From Haloprofundus salilacus (GTDB taxonomy: Archaea; Halobacteriota; Halobacteria; Halobacteriales; Haloferacaceae), in contig NZ_CP083723.1 in assembly GCF_020150815.1 (NCBI RefSeq), positions 2,170,001 to 2,234,000 of the forward strand: DNA of 64,000 nt, written 5' to 3'. Below, piece by piece: positions 52,651 to 61,807 of this stretch (position 1 is the first letter of the stretch; the number at the start of each line of letters is the position of its first letter). The position numbers and the translations under genes were made by a program. The notes beneath the pieces were generated by a model. It worked only from the letters and a program-made list of their open reading frames with translations, ran no database searches and had not been told where the DNA came from.

Positions 52651-52923
52651 ATGAGTAACCGGGTGGAGGAACTCGAATCCCAAGTGTCGGAACTGAGAGC
52701 TGCGGTCGACGGTCTCACCGAAGAACTCGTCGAGACCAAAGAGCGACTGCGGCAGTTGGAGGCGGCGACCGACGCCGAACCGTCGGTCCAGTCGTACGCC
52801 CAGTCGGAGGCCGACGACGAGACATCTCCGTCCGAAAGCGAGGCCGAAGAAGCTAAATCCGCCGAGGAGAAGGCTCAAGAGAGCGAGTCCGGATCCGACG
52901 AAAGCGACATCATCGTCGCCTGA
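52651..52923 (+). CDS. Small coiled-coil protein (DUF7518-like) at the head of the smc operon
   Basis: A 90-residue protein. MSNRVEELESQVSELRAAVD through ETKERLRQLEAATDAE is a continuous heptad-repeat coiled coil of about 45 residues. An acidic, Ser/Glu-rich disordered tail ends DESDIIVA. The smc gene starts 31 nt after it, with no promoter between, so co-transcription is almost certain. It may assist Smc, but no function is known. The start follows the TATA distance. Confidence 0.75.
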   Translation: MSNRVEELESQVSELRAAVDGLTEELVETKERLRQLEAATDAEPSVQSYAQSEADDETSPSESEAEEAKSAEEKAQESESGSDESDIIVA

Positions 52924-52954
52924 GCCGTCGGGTCGGCTCCCCCACGAGCAACAC

Positions 52955-55900
52955 ATGCACATCAAAGAGCTCGTCCTTGACAACTTCAAGAGTTTCGGGC
53001 GTAAGACCCGAATCCCGTTCTACGAGGACTTCACCGTCGTCACGGGGCCGAACGGCTCCGGCAAGTCGAACATCATCGACGGCGTACTGTTCGCGCTCGG
53101 TCTCGCCCGAACGCGCGGCATCCGCGCCGAGAAGCTGACCGACCTCATCTACAACCCCGGTCACGACGACGGCGAGTTCTCGGGCGGTCCCCGCGAAGCC
53201 AGCGTCGAAGTCGTTCTCGACAACAGCGACGGCACCCTCGACCGGTCGCAGGTGACGACCGCCGCCGGCACCGACAGCGTCGGCGACGTCGACGAGATCA
53301 CCATCCGCCGCCGGGTGAAGCAGACCGAGGACAACTACTACTCGTACTACTACCTGAACGGTCGCTCGGTGAACCTCTCGGACATTCAGGACCTGCTCTC
53401 GCAGGCGGGCGTCGCCCCCGAGGGCTACAACGTCGTCATGCAGGGCGACGTCACCGAGATAATCAACATGACCGCGTTCCAGCGCCGCGAGATACTCGAC
53501 GAGATCGCGGGTGTCGCCGAATTCGACGCGAAGAAGGACGCCGCCTTCGAGGAACTGGAGACGGTCGAGGAGCGCATCGGCGAGGCCGATCTCCGCATCG
53601 AGGAGAAGGAAGACCGCCTCGACCAACTCGCCGACGAGCGCGAGACGGCGCTCGAGTACAAAGCGCTGCGCGAGGAGAAAGAGGAGTTCGAGGGGTACCT
53701 GAAAGCCGCCGAACTCGAAAACAAGCGCGCCGACCTGCAGCGCACGACGACGAAAATCGAGTCGAAGGAGGAGAAACTCGCCGAGCTCCGCGAGGAACTC
53801 GACAGCCGACAGGGCCGTCTCTCGCGGCTCGAAGACGAACTGGAGGAGCTCAACCGCGAAGTCGAACGGAAAGGCGAGGACGAACAGCTCCGCATCAAGC
53901 GCGAGATAGAGTCGGTCAAAGGCGACATCAGTCGCCTCGAAGGCCAGATAGAGAACGCCGAGGAGCGAAAGGAGACGGCCGAGAACGAGCGCAGGCAGGC
54001 GTTCGTCGAAATCGACCACAAACAGGAGAAGGTCGACGACGTCTCGACTCAGATGCGGCAGGTAAAAGTCGAGAAAGCCTCGGTCAAAAGCGACATCGTC
54101 GACAAACGGACGACGCTCGCCGAGATAGAGGAGGAGATAGAGAGCGTCGACACGGAGTTCGACGAACTCAAAGCCGACCTCGCCGAGCGCCGCGAGCGCG
54201 TCGAGGAGCTGAAAACCGAGAAGAACGAGAAACAGCGCGAGAAGGACCGTCTGCTAGACGAGGCGCGGCGGCGCTCGAACCGCGTCAGCGAGGCGCGTGA
54301 CGACATTGAAGCGGCCCGCGAGTCGATTCCCGACCTGAAGGCGAAGCGCTCGGAACTGCACAGCGAACTCGACAAGGCCCAGAAGAACGCCTCGAAGGCC
54401 GAGTCAGTCGTCTCGGAGTTCCGCGAGAAGAAGCAGGCGCTGCAGGACGACCTGAGCGACGTCGAAGACGACATCCGCTCGAAGCAGTCCGAGTACGCCG
54501 AACTGGAGGCGCGCGCCGGGCAGAACGGCGACAACTCGTTCCCACGCTCGGTCACCACCGTCCTCAACGCCGGGATCGACGGTGTCCACGGCGCGGTCGG
54601 TCAACTCGGCTCCGTCGCGGGCGAGTACGCCGTCGCCTGCGAGACGGCCGCAGGCGGGCGACTCGCGAACGTCGTCGTCGACGACGACGGCGTCGGCTCC
54701 TCCTGTATCGACTACCTCAAATCCCGCAACGCCGGTCGGGCGACGTTCCTGCCCATCACGAAGATGCAGAACCGCCGTCTGCCGCGGAAACCGAACGACC
54801 CGGGCGTCGTCGACTTCGCGTACAACCTCGTGGAGTTCGACAGCCGGTACGACAGCGTCTTCTCGTACGTGCTCGGGTCGACGCTCGTCGTCGAGGACAT
54901 GCAGACCGCCCGCCAGTTCATGGGCGACTACCGCATGGTGACGCTCGACGGGGACCTCGTGGAGAAGAGCGGTGCGATGACCGGCGGCAGTCGCGGCGGG
55001 TCGCGCTACTCGTTCTCCAAGTCCGGGGAAGGTCGACTCGAACGCGTCGCCAAGGAGATATCGAAACTCGAAGACGAGCGGCGGTCGCTCAACAGCGACA
55101 TCCGTGCGATAGAGGGAAAACTCGACGACGCCCGCGAGCGGCAGTCGAACGCCGCCGACAAGGTCCGCGCCATCGAAGGCGACATCGAGCGGGTGAACGC
55201 CGACCTCGACGACGCGGAGTCGGATATCGAGGAACTGGAAGCGACGCTCGACGAGTTGGAGGCTGAACGCGACTCCGTCGACGAGGAGATGAGCGCGCTC
55301 GACGACGACATTGCCGAGATAGACGCCGAAATCGCGGCTGTAGAGACCGACATCGAGGAGTTGGAGAGCGAACTCGCCGACTCACAGATTCCCGAGCTCA
55401 CGAGCCGCGCCGACGACGTTCGCGCGGACATCGACGAACTCGAACATCGGATGGGCGAGTTCGACAACCGACTCAACGAACTCGGATTGGAGAAGGAGTA
55501 CGCCGAGGACGCGGTCGAAGACCTCGAAGAGACGGTCGAGAACGCCCAGAACCGCAAAGCCGCCGCCGAGGAGAAGATAGCGGAGGCGGAGGCCGCCATC
55601 GAGGAGAAGGAGGCGGTGCTGGAGGAGAAACACGAGGCGGTCGAGGAGCTCGAAGAGGAACTCGTCGAACTCAAAGAGGAACGGAACGAGCTCCGCGAGA
55701 CGCTCCGAGAGGCGAAGGAGGAGCGCGACGAGCAGAAGGAGGCCGTCTCGCGGGTCGAGTCCCGACTCGAATCGCTCGAGAGCGCGAAGGAGCGCCTCTC
55801 GTGGGAGATAGACGAACTCGAAGCGGAGGTCGGCGACTACGACCCCGACGAGATTCCCGACCACGAGACGGTCGAGGAGAACGTCGAACGGCTCGAATCC

Positions 55901-56632
55901 GAGATGGAGGCACTCGAACCGGTCAACATGCTCGCCATCGACGAGTACGACTCGGTGAGAGACGACCTCTCGGACTTACAGGAGCGTCGCGACGTGCTCG
56001 TCGAAGAGCGCGACGGTATCCAGGAGCGCATCGAGCAGTTCGAGACCCAGAAGAAGCGGACGTTTATGGAGGCGTACAAGGCCATCGACGAGCAGTTCCA
56101 GCGCATCTTCGAGCGCCTCTCGGCTGGTTCGGGCGAACTCCACCTCGAAGACCCCGACGACCCCTTCGAGGGGGGTCTGACGATGAAGGCCCAACCCGCT
56201 GACAAGCCGATCCAGCGCCTCGACGCGATGTCCGGCGGGGAGAAGTCGCTGACGGCGCTGGCGTTTATCTTCGCCATCCAGCGACACAACCCAGCGCCGT
56301 TCTACGCGCTCGACGAGGTGGACGCCTTCCTCGACGCCGCCAACGCCGAACGCGTCGGCCAGATGGTCGACGACCTGGCGGGCGACGCGCAGTTCGTCGT
56401 CGTCTCGCACCGGTCGGCGCTGCTCGAACGCTCCGAGCGCGCCATCGGCGTGACGATGCAGGGCGACAACGTCAGCGCCGTCACCGGAATTCGGTTCGGA
56501 AACGACGGCGGGGATGAAGCGGGCGGAGACAGGGACGACACCAACGATGGCGACGGTGGCGGTAGCGACGATGGTGGTGACGCGAGCGACGCCGACGAAG
56601 GGCTCGCCCCGGAGGTGAGCACCGATGACTGA
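52955..56632 (+). CDS. smc: Chromosome segregation ATPase Smc
   Basis: The 1225-residue condensin ATPase that loops and compacts DNA. Walker A is GPNGSGKS at 31-38. A first long coiled coil runs about 170-500. The hinge occupies about 510-680 (VVVDDDGVGSSCIDYLKSRN, VEKSGAMTGGSRGGSRYSFS). A second coiled coil runs to about 1030. The C-terminal head holds the ABC signature MSGGEKSLTALAFIFAIQ and Walker B FYALDEVDAFLDAAN. A Gly/Asp-rich tail ends the protein. It overlaps scpA by 8 nt, so the two subunits are made together. Confidence 0.97.
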   Translation: MHIKELVLDNFKSFGRKTRIPFYEDFTVVTGPNGSGKSNIIDGVLFALGLARTRGIRAEKLTDLIYNPGHDDGEFSGGPREASVEVVLDNSDGTLDRSQVTTAAGTDSVGDVDEITIRRRVKQTEDNYYSYYYLNGRSVNLSDIQDLLSQAGVAPEGYNVVMQGDVTEIINMTAFQRREILDEIAGVAEFDAKKDAAFEELETVEERIGEADLRIEEKEDRLDQLADERETALEYKALREEKEEFEGYLKAAELENKRADLQRTTTKIESKEEKLAELREELDSRQGRLSRLEDELEELNREVERKGEDEQLRIKREIESVKGDISRLEGQIENAEERKETAENERRQAFVEIDHKQEKVDDVSTQMRQVKVEKASVKSDIVDKRTTLAEIEEEIESVDTEFDELKADLAERRERVEELKTEKNEKQREKDRLLDEARRRSNRVSEARDDIEAARESIPDLKAKRSELHSELDKAQKNASKAESVVSEFREKKQALQDDLSDVEDDIRSKQSEYAELEARAGQNGDNSFPRSVTTVLNAGIDGVHGAVGQLGSVAGEYAVACETAAGGRLANVVVDDDGVGSSCIDYLKSRNAGRATFLPITKMQNRRLPRKPNDPGVVDFAYNLVEFDSRYDSVFSYVLGSTLVVEDMQTARQFMGDYRMVTLDGDLVEKSGAMTGGSRGGSRYSFSKSGEGRLERVAKEISKLEDERRSLNSDIRAIEGKLDDARERQSNAADKVRAIEGDIERVNADLDDAESDIEELEATLDELEAERDSVDEEMSALDDDIAEIDAEIAAVETDIEELESELADSQIPELTSRADDVRADIDELEHRMGEFDNRLNELGLEKEYAEDAVEDLEETVENAQNRKAAAEEKIAEAEAAIEEKEAVLEEKHEAVEELEEELVELKEERNELRETLREAKEERDEQKEAVSRVESRLESLESAKERLSWEIDELEAEVGDYDPDEIPDHETVEENVERLESEMEALEPVNMLAIDEYDSVRDDLSDLQERRDVLVEERDGIQERIEQFETQKKRTFMEAYKAIDEQFQRIFERLSAGSGELHLEDPDDPFEGGLTMKAQPADKPIQRLDAMSGGEKSLTALAFIFAIQRHNPAPFYALDEVDAFLDAANAERVGQMVDDLAGDAQFVVVSHRSALLERSERAIGVTMQGDNVSAVTGIRFGNDGGDEAGGDRDDTNDGDGGGSDDGGDASDADEGLAPEVSTDD

Positions 56633-57479
56633 GTTCGACGTCGTCGAAGAGCCGACCGACGAACTCGAAAACGGCGTGGCCGTCGTCGAAGAGACGGCCG
56701 ACGACAAAGTCGAACCGGTGGAACTGCTCGTCCAACTCGCCGAAGACGGCGAGATAGAGCCGTGGGACATAGACATCGTCGCCGTCACCGACGCGTTCCT
56801 CGAACGCCTCGACGCGACGGATCTCCGAACCTCGGGACGTGCGCTGTTCTACGCGAGCGTCCTGCTGCGGATGAAGAGCGACGAACTGCTCGCGCCCGAC
56901 GAACCCGAGGAACCCGAACCGGAGCCGTGGGAGATGGCGATGGAAGGCGGCGAGGATTCGGCCCCCGGCTTCGACCCAATAGACGCGCTCGAAGACGAGA
57001 TGGACCGCCGCCTCGAACGCCGGAGCGCCCGCGGATCGCCGGAGACGCTGGACGAACTCGTCCACGAACTCCGGGAGGCCGAGCGCGAGTCGTGGTGGAA
57101 ACGGTCGCGCGAGTACGACACGGCGTCCTCGCCCCGCGGATTCCGCCGGGGGACGCAGACACTCGACTACCACGCCGCCGACGACGTGCGCCGCGACGGC
57201 GAACCCGGCGAGGCGGACGTCACCGGAACGACCCACGACGAACACATGGAGGCGACTATCGAGACGGTCGAAGCCCACCTCCGCGAGCAGTACGAGAAGG
57301 GTCGAGAGGAGGTGCTGTTCGCGGAACTCGATGGCGTCGGCGGTCGACCCGTCGAGACGTATCTCGCGCTCCTGTTTTTGGCGCACCGCAGCGTCGTCAC
57401 GCTCGAACAGGACGACCTGTTCGGTGACCTGTGGGTGCGGGAGAAAGACGAGAAGAAAACGCCGGCAGTCGCCGACTGA
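56625..57479 (+). CDS. scpA: Segregation and condensation protein A (kleisin)
   Basis: A 284-residue kleisin that bridges the Smc heads. The N-terminal helix pair VEPVELLVQLAEDGEIEPWD with DIVAVTDAFLERLDATD and the repressed-kinase-like RALFYASVLLRMKSDELLAP are typical ScpA. The middle is acidic and variable. The C-terminal winged helix reads EVLFAELDGVGGRPVETYLA, then LLFLAHRSVVTLEQDDLFGD. The start overlaps the smc end by 8 nt. No scpB gene follows; a convergent winged-helix gene comes next. Confidence 0.93.
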   Translation: MTEFDVVEEPTDELENGVAVVEETADDKVEPVELLVQLAEDGEIEPWDIDIVAVTDAFLERLDATDLRTSGRALFYASVLLRMKSDELLAPDEPEEPEPEPWEMAMEGGEDSAPGFDPIDALEDEMDRRLERRSARGSPETLDELVHELREAERESWWKRSREYDTASSPRGFRRGTQTLDYHAADDVRRDGEPGEADVTGTTHDEHMEATIETVEAHLREQYEKGREEVLFAELDGVGGRPVETYLALLFLAHRSVVTLEQDDLFGDLWVREKDEKKTPAVAD

Positions 57480-57545
57480 GGCCGTCAACGGGCGGTTCGA
57501 CGGGCAGTACGCCGACGGTGGTAGTGAACCGACTGCCCGAATCGG

Positions 57546-57956
57546 TCACTCGAACTCCATGTGTCGGGCGTGTTCGAGCCACTCTTCGAGCGACGGCGAG
57601 TGGTAGAATCTTATCTCGTTCTGTCGCGGGTCGTAGTCGACGAGTCCCGCCGCGTTGAGGCGCGGTAACTTCGAGTGGTGAAGGTCGATTCTGACCTGGT
57701 TCCGAGACGGGGGGTCGGCTCTCTCCGTGCCCGCCGCTTCGTACTCGCACACCGCGTCGACGACGGCTTCGGTTTCGGTCACGTCGCTATTCATCCCGTA
57801 GAGGTGGTAGAGCACGTAGCGGAGGCGGGCGACGCTCAGAAGATCGAAGATCGCGTCGAGGTCGGCGGAGACCCGTGAGTATCGCACTAACTGATGTGAC
57901 TTGCTTCCCCCACCGTTGTTATTACCCCCATCCGTCCCGAACTCATCGTCAGACAT
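57546..57956 (-). CDS. DUF7344-like winged-helix protein
   Basis: A 136-residue protein. After a Gly/Asn-rich linker it has a helical segment LDAIFDLLSVARLRYVLYHL, a helix-turn-helix-like region NQVRIDLHHSKLPRLNAAGL and a wing VDYDPRQNEIRFYHSP, as in the haloarchaeal DUF7344 family of putative regulators. The pattern HHSKLPRL recurs in the gene at 63319 (RHVHLPKLEEFEV), so both belong to one family. Convergent with scpA. Upstream DNA (57965-58060) is AT-rich. Confidence 0.75.
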   Translation of the reverse strand: MSDDEFGTDGGNNNGGGSKSHQLVRYSRVSADLDAIFDLLSVARLRYVLYHLYGMNSDVTETEAVVDAVCEYEAAGTERADPPSRNQVRIDLHHSKLPRLNAAGLVDYDPRQNEIRFYHSPSLEEWLEHARHMEFE

Positions 57957-58121
57957 CCCATTCACCGTACAACGTCCTCGTAGTAAATGTTGGCTCTTTT
58001 ACAGAAATATGAAATCTAAAAATTATATTTGTGGATTTGAGTAATAATCTGTTGGAGGAGCTAGAGCCGAGTACGCGGCTCGTCCGCCCTCGGAAACCGA
58101 CGGACGCCGACACTCGAGCGG

Positions 58122-58982
58122 TCAGTCGAGGTAGTCGTCGACGAGCAGCTCGACGCGCTCGCGCGTCTCCTCGGGGATGGCGTCGGCGGGCGTGTTGATG
58201 GTTCCTTCGAGCGCCGTGTGTGCGCCGCAGTCGAACTCGTCGGGAAGCGTTCGGATGGCCTCTTCGACGGTGCGCTTGATGGCCTCCTGGTTCTTCTCAG
58301 CGTTCTCCAGCACCTCCTCGAGCGTCACCTCGTGGTCCCGCTTCCAGACGTCGTAGTCGGTGACGCCCGCGACGGTGGCGTAGGCGATCTCGGCCTCGCG
58401 GGCGAGTTTCGCCTCTGGCACCGCCGTCATGCCGACGACGTCCCACCCCTGGGCGCGGTAGAACTCGCTCTCGGCGCGCGTCGAGTACTGCGGTCCCTCG
58501 ATGCAGACGTACGTGCCGCCCTCCTGCACGTCGGCGTCGGTGGCCGACTCCGCGGCGTCGACGAGGTGCGAGACGAGTTCGGGGCTGTACGGCTCCGTGA
58601 TGGGCTGGTGGACGACGATGCCGTCGCCGAAGAACGTCGAGGTACGGTGTTTGGTGCGGTCGAAAATCTGGCCCGGAACAACGAGCGTCCCCGGCGGAAG
58701 CTCCTCCTTCAGGCTGCCGACGGCGTTGGAGGCGAAGATGTACTCGACGCCCAGTTTCTTGAACGCGTAGATGTTCGCGCGGTACGGCAGATTCGTCGGC
58801 GAGCGGCCGTGTTTCGGGCCGTGGCGCGGCAGAAACGCTACCTCGCGGCCCGTATCCCCGAACTCGCCGATGGTGACCGGGGCGCTCGGGTCGCCGTAGG
58901 GGGTCTCGATCTCCTCTTCGCGGGTGTTCGACAGGGGAAGCGCCTCGTAGATTCCGCTTCCGCCGATGAAGCCGATGGTCAT
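58122..58982 (-). CDS. mtnP: S-methyl-5'-thioadenosine phosphorylase
   Basis: Splits methylthioadenosine to adenine and methylthioribose-1-phosphate for methionine salvage. A 286-residue PNP-family enzyme: MTIGFIGGSGIYEALPL, the phosphate site FLPRHGPKHGRSPTNLPYRAN, ASNAVGSL, the substrate loop CIEGPQYSTRAESEFYR and VVGMTAVPEAKLAREAEIAY. ATG 58982 is chosen because a CTTTAGG element lies about 20-25 nt upstream (reverse strand) and MTIGFIGG is the family start. A decayed piece of this gene lies at 60265-60345 beside the second FemAB-like gene. Confidence 0.94.
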   Translation of the reverse strand: MTIGFIGGSGIYEALPLSNTREEEIETPYGDPSAPVTIGEFGDTGREVAFLPRHGPKHGRSPTNLPYRANIYAFKKLGVEYIFASNAVGSLKEELPPGTLVVPGQIFDRTKHRTSTFFGDGIVVHQPITEPYSPELVSHLVDAAESATDADVQEGGTYVCIEGPQYSTRAESEFYRAQGWDVVGMTAVPEAKLAREAEIAYATVAGVTDYDVWKRDHEVTLEEVLENAEKNQEAIKRTVEEAIRTLPDEFDCGAHTALEGTINTPADAIPEETRERVELLVDDYLD

Positions 58983-59073
58983 GGTCGTACTCGCGTGAGT
59001 CTCCACCTAAAGAACGTTGATTTGCGGCGTCTCGCTCGCCCCCGAGCCGAATTATCGAGGCGGTACTCCGTCG

Positions 59074-60150
59074 TCAGAGGTTGAGTCGAGGTTTGAGCTG
59101 GTTTCTGACGCGCGGTTTGACCTGTTCATCGAGACGGGTCCCGAACTGTTCCTGGAGCCAACTCGCCAACTGGATACTCGGTCGCTGTCGCGTCAGTGTG
59201 TACATCGGGACGAGTTCCGGCGAGAGTCTCGCTTTCGCGCCGCTCACTCGGGGGTTTAACGCGCCGTGGAGATTGTATCGGGTCACCCCGTCTCGCTTGG
59301 CGTCCTGGATGGTTCGCCAGTCGAGCAGTTCGTTGGCAGGAACGTCCTTCTGGGGTTTCGCCCTTCCTTTCCACGAGTAGGCCATGTCACCGAACTGAAT
59401 GGAGATCATTCCGCCCACGTAGTCGCCGTCGAGTCGGCAGACGTACGGGCGTACCTGTCCCTCGGGAAACGCGTCCACGTACTCCATAACTCGCTCCGGA
59501 GACGAGTCGAAGTAGTCGATGTCGGACTCCTCGAACCGTTGCCAGAGGTGGTCGACGATCCGACGGGCCTCCGCTCTCCCGCCGACTTCGACCGAACATC
59601 CGGCTTCCTCGGCCTCCCGGACACCGGACCGCATGGAGTTCGAAAACGAGTTCTCGATCTCTTCGAGGTCGCGCGTGAGGTCGACGACGTACGTCGCGTC
59701 CATCTCAACGTCGAAGTCGTTCCACACCCACGGCCGGAAGTCCGGATACCGGTCGCTCGTCTGAATCACGATGCGGTCGGGCGGGTCGCTCTCGTCGAGC
59801 CACGACAGACAGCCCTCGACGAATCTCCGGTGTCGTTTCTCCTGCTTTCGCGTCTTCAGCTTCTCGTAGTTCAGGAGCACCGGACCGAGTTTTCTGATGG
59901 AAGTCGATTCTGGCGGCGACTTGATGAGTCGAAGTGGACCCTTTTCGGTTTCGAAGACGGGAAGAAGTCCGACCGGTTCCTCGCCTTTGTACCCGACGAG
60001 CGGATGAAGGGTGGCACCCGCTTCGGCAGCCGTCAGTCGGAGTATCTCGAACTGGTGAAACGGCGTTCCCATCGACGACTGTTCGACCCACGAGTCCCAG
60101 TTGTCCTCGGTATCTGACGTCTCGGAGAGTCGCGCGACTGATATCGACAT
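59074..60150 (-). CDS. FemAB/GNAT-like aminoacyl- or acyltransferase, copy 1
   Basis: A 358-residue protein of the double-GNAT FemAB-like type (BioF2-like acetyltransferase domain). The N-terminal segment SSMGTPFHQFEILRL, HPLVGYKGEEPVGLLPVFET and the central SNSMRSGVREAEEAGCSVEV are typical. The C-terminal GNAT half has VRPYVCRLDGDYVGGMISIQ and then the FemAB signature WKGRAKPQKDVPANELLDWR plus YNLHGALNPRVSGAKA. Such proteins in archaea are often linked to surface glycan or peptide modification. A nearly identical paralog lies upstream at 60360. Substrate unknown. Confidence 0.82.
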   Translation of the reverse strand: MSISVARLSETSDTEDNWDSWVEQSSMGTPFHQFEILRLTAAEAGATLHPLVGYKGEEPVGLLPVFETEKGPLRLIKSPPESTSIRKLGPVLLNYEKLKTRKQEKRHRRFVEGCLSWLDESDPPDRIVIQTSDRYPDFRPWVWNDFDVEMDATYVVDLTRDLEEIENSFSNSMRSGVREAEEAGCSVEVGGRAEARRIVDHLWQRFEESDIDYFDSSPERVMEYVDAFPEGQVRPYVCRLDGDYVGGMISIQFGDMAYSWKGRAKPQKDVPANELLDWRTIQDAKRDGVTRYNLHGALNPRVSGAKARLSPELVPMYTLTRQRPSIQLASWLQEQFGTRLDEQVKPRVRNQLKPRLNL

Positions 60151-60264
60151 ACGGAACGGTCAATCGACGTGCCCATGTAACATTTCTACGGAGAAGGAGT
60201 ATGTCGGGACCGCCGTGAGGTGACGACTCGGCGAGTGAGTTTATTTTCGACAGTTAGTCGAGAC

Positions 60265-60345
60265 ATCCGGCGAGGTAGCCGCCGACTCCGCGGCGTCGGA
60301 GGCGAAGAGGTACCCGACGCCCAGTTTCCTGAACGCGTCGGTTCC
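60265..60345 (-). pseudogene. Decayed mtnP fragment between the duplicated genes
   Basis: In minus-strand frame this reads DAFRKLGVGYLFAS then DAAESAATSPDV. The first part equals mtnP residues 72-85 (YAFKKLGVEYIFAS), the second resembles residues 142-152 (DAAESATDADV). The stretch between is deleted. It lies just past the stop of the second FemAB-like gene, as mtnP lies past the first, so it is a leftover of a tandem duplication covering both genes. Confidence 0.65.
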
Positions 60346-60359
60346 GCGTAGTACCGTTT

Positions 60360-61490
60360 TCACAATCGTCTCTTCAGCCGAACTAGTCTCTCTCCCGCGT
60401 CAAACCGTCGTTGCAGTCGTCGCAGAACGGCCGGCGACCGCTCGCCCGAGGCGAGACCAGTACGCAACGCCGAAGACGCGTTCTCGACCTGTTCTTGGAG
60501 CCACGTCCCGAGTTCGAGAGTCGGATGCTGTCGCGTCAACTTGTACATCGGGACGAGTTCCGGCGAGAGCCTCGCTTTCGCGCCGCTGGTTCGCGCTTCC
60601 AGCGCACCGTGGAGGTTGTAGCGCGACGTTCCCCCCCGTTTTTCGTCCTGGATGATCCGCCAGTTGAGGAGTTCGTTCGCCGGGACGTCCGCCAGCGGTC
60701 TCGCCCCTCCTTTCCACCACCACGTCGTGTCGCCGAATCGGAGCAGCATCTTCCCGCCGACGTACTCGCCGTCTTTCAGACAGACGTAGGGGCGTACCTG
60801 CCCGTCGGGGAACGCGTCCACGTAGTTCATCACCCACTCCGGAGAGGAGTCGAAGTACTCGATGTCGGACTGCGCGAACCGCTGTTCGACGTGCTCGGCG
60901 ATGCGACGGGCTTCCGACCTGCCGCCGACTTCGACCGAGCACCCGGCCTCCTCGGCCTTTCGGACGCTCCGCCGGACGGACCCCGAGAACGAGCGCTCGA
61001 TATCGTCGAGGTCGCGTTCGAGGTCGACGACGTACGTCGCGTCCATCTCGACGTCGAAGTCGTTCCACACCCACGGTCGGAAGTCGTCGTACCGGTCGTT
61101 CGTTTGAACGAGCGTACGGTGGGGCGAACAGCGTTCTTCGATCCACGCTAAACACTCGTCGACGAACCGGGAATTTCGCTTCTCTCGCTTCCGCGTCTTC
61201 AACTCCTCGTGGTTCAGCAGCACCGGGCCGAGCTTTCGGACGCTGACCGCCTCGGGAGGGGATTTCACGATGCGAAGCGGGCCCTTGTCCGTTTGGAAAA
61301 CGGGGAGAAGCCCGACGGGTTCTTCGCCTTTGTATCCGACGAGCGGGTGGAGCGTCGCGTCCGCTTCGGTCGCTATCACCTGGAGTATCTCGAACTGGTG
61401 AAACGGCGTCCCCATCGAGGACCGCTCGACCCACGAGTTCCAGTCGTCGGCATCCGACGTCTCGGAGAGTCGTGCGACCGATATTGACAT
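60360..61490 (-). CDS. FemAB/GNAT-like aminoacyl- or acyltransferase, copy 2
   Basis: A 376-residue paralog of the gene at 59074 with the same start MSISVARLSETSD and most motifs (HPLVGYKGEEPVGLLPVFQT, WVWNDFDVEMDATYVVDL, DVPANELLNWRIIQDEKR, YNLHGALEARTSGAKARLSP). It differs by substitutions such as WWWKGGARPLADV for the YSWKGRAKPQKDV segment. A C-terminal basic extension of about 20 residues ends LVRLKRRL. Upstream DNA also matches copy 1. Divergence points to a duplication that is not recent. Role as for copy 1. Confidence 0.82.
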   Translation of the reverse strand: MSISVARLSETSDADDWNSWVERSSMGTPFHQFEILQVIATEADATLHPLVGYKGEEPVGLLPVFQTDKGPLRIVKSPPEAVSVRKLGPVLLNHEELKTRKREKRNSRFVDECLAWIEERCSPHRTLVQTNDRYDDFRPWVWNDFDVEMDATYVVDLERDLDDIERSFSGSVRRSVRKAEEAGCSVEVGGRSEARRIAEHVEQRFAQSDIEYFDSSPEWVMNYVDAFPDGQVRPYVCLKDGEYVGGKMLLRFGDTTWWWKGGARPLADVPANELLNWRIIQDEKRGGTSRYNLHGALEARTSGAKARLSPELVPMYKLTRQHPTLELGTWLQEQVENASSALRTGLASGERSPAVLRRLQRRFDAGERLVRLKRRL

Positions 61491-61807
61491 ATGAAATGAT
61501 CAGTTGATGTCCATTTGTAGTATTTCTCCGTACGATCGGTATGTCACGTTCGCCGTGATGTGTCGGGTCGACGACCAAATCGGGTCTCGACGGATGCCCT
61601 TCGTCCGGCGAACCGGTCGAAACGACGGAGTTGCGTACGGTCGAAACGACGGGGTCGCGTGCTGCCGAAACGACGACGTGGCGGCGCGGACGCCTCCGTT
61701 CCGGCCGAACTCGCCGGAACTCCCAAAACTGCCGCTATCTTCCGGCAATCCCGACTGATTCGTGATATCTACTATCACGAGATTTGAAGTAGTTTGACGC
61801 GTTTCAC
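61491..61807. other. Intergenic region with a tandem repeat before the second MATE gene
   Basis: About 317 bp. The first 90 bp resemble the DNA upstream of FemAB copy 1. A 24-bp tandem repeat lies at 61614-61685. Frames of 84-92 codons exist on both strands across it, but their repeat content and base use do not support a real gene. Confidence 0.5.
61614..61685. repeat. 24-bp tandem repeat, three imperfect copies
   Basis: Units start CGGTCGAAACGACGGAGTTG (61614), CGGTCGAAACGACGGGGTCG (61638) and CTGCCGAAACGACGACGTGG (61662). The core GAAACGACG is constant. Confidence 0.75.

Noticed and set aside
61500-61778. Frames of 84-92 codons on both strands over the 24-bp repeat
   Set aside because: Their apparent protein repeats follow from the DNA repeat; codon use is not haloarchaeal-like.
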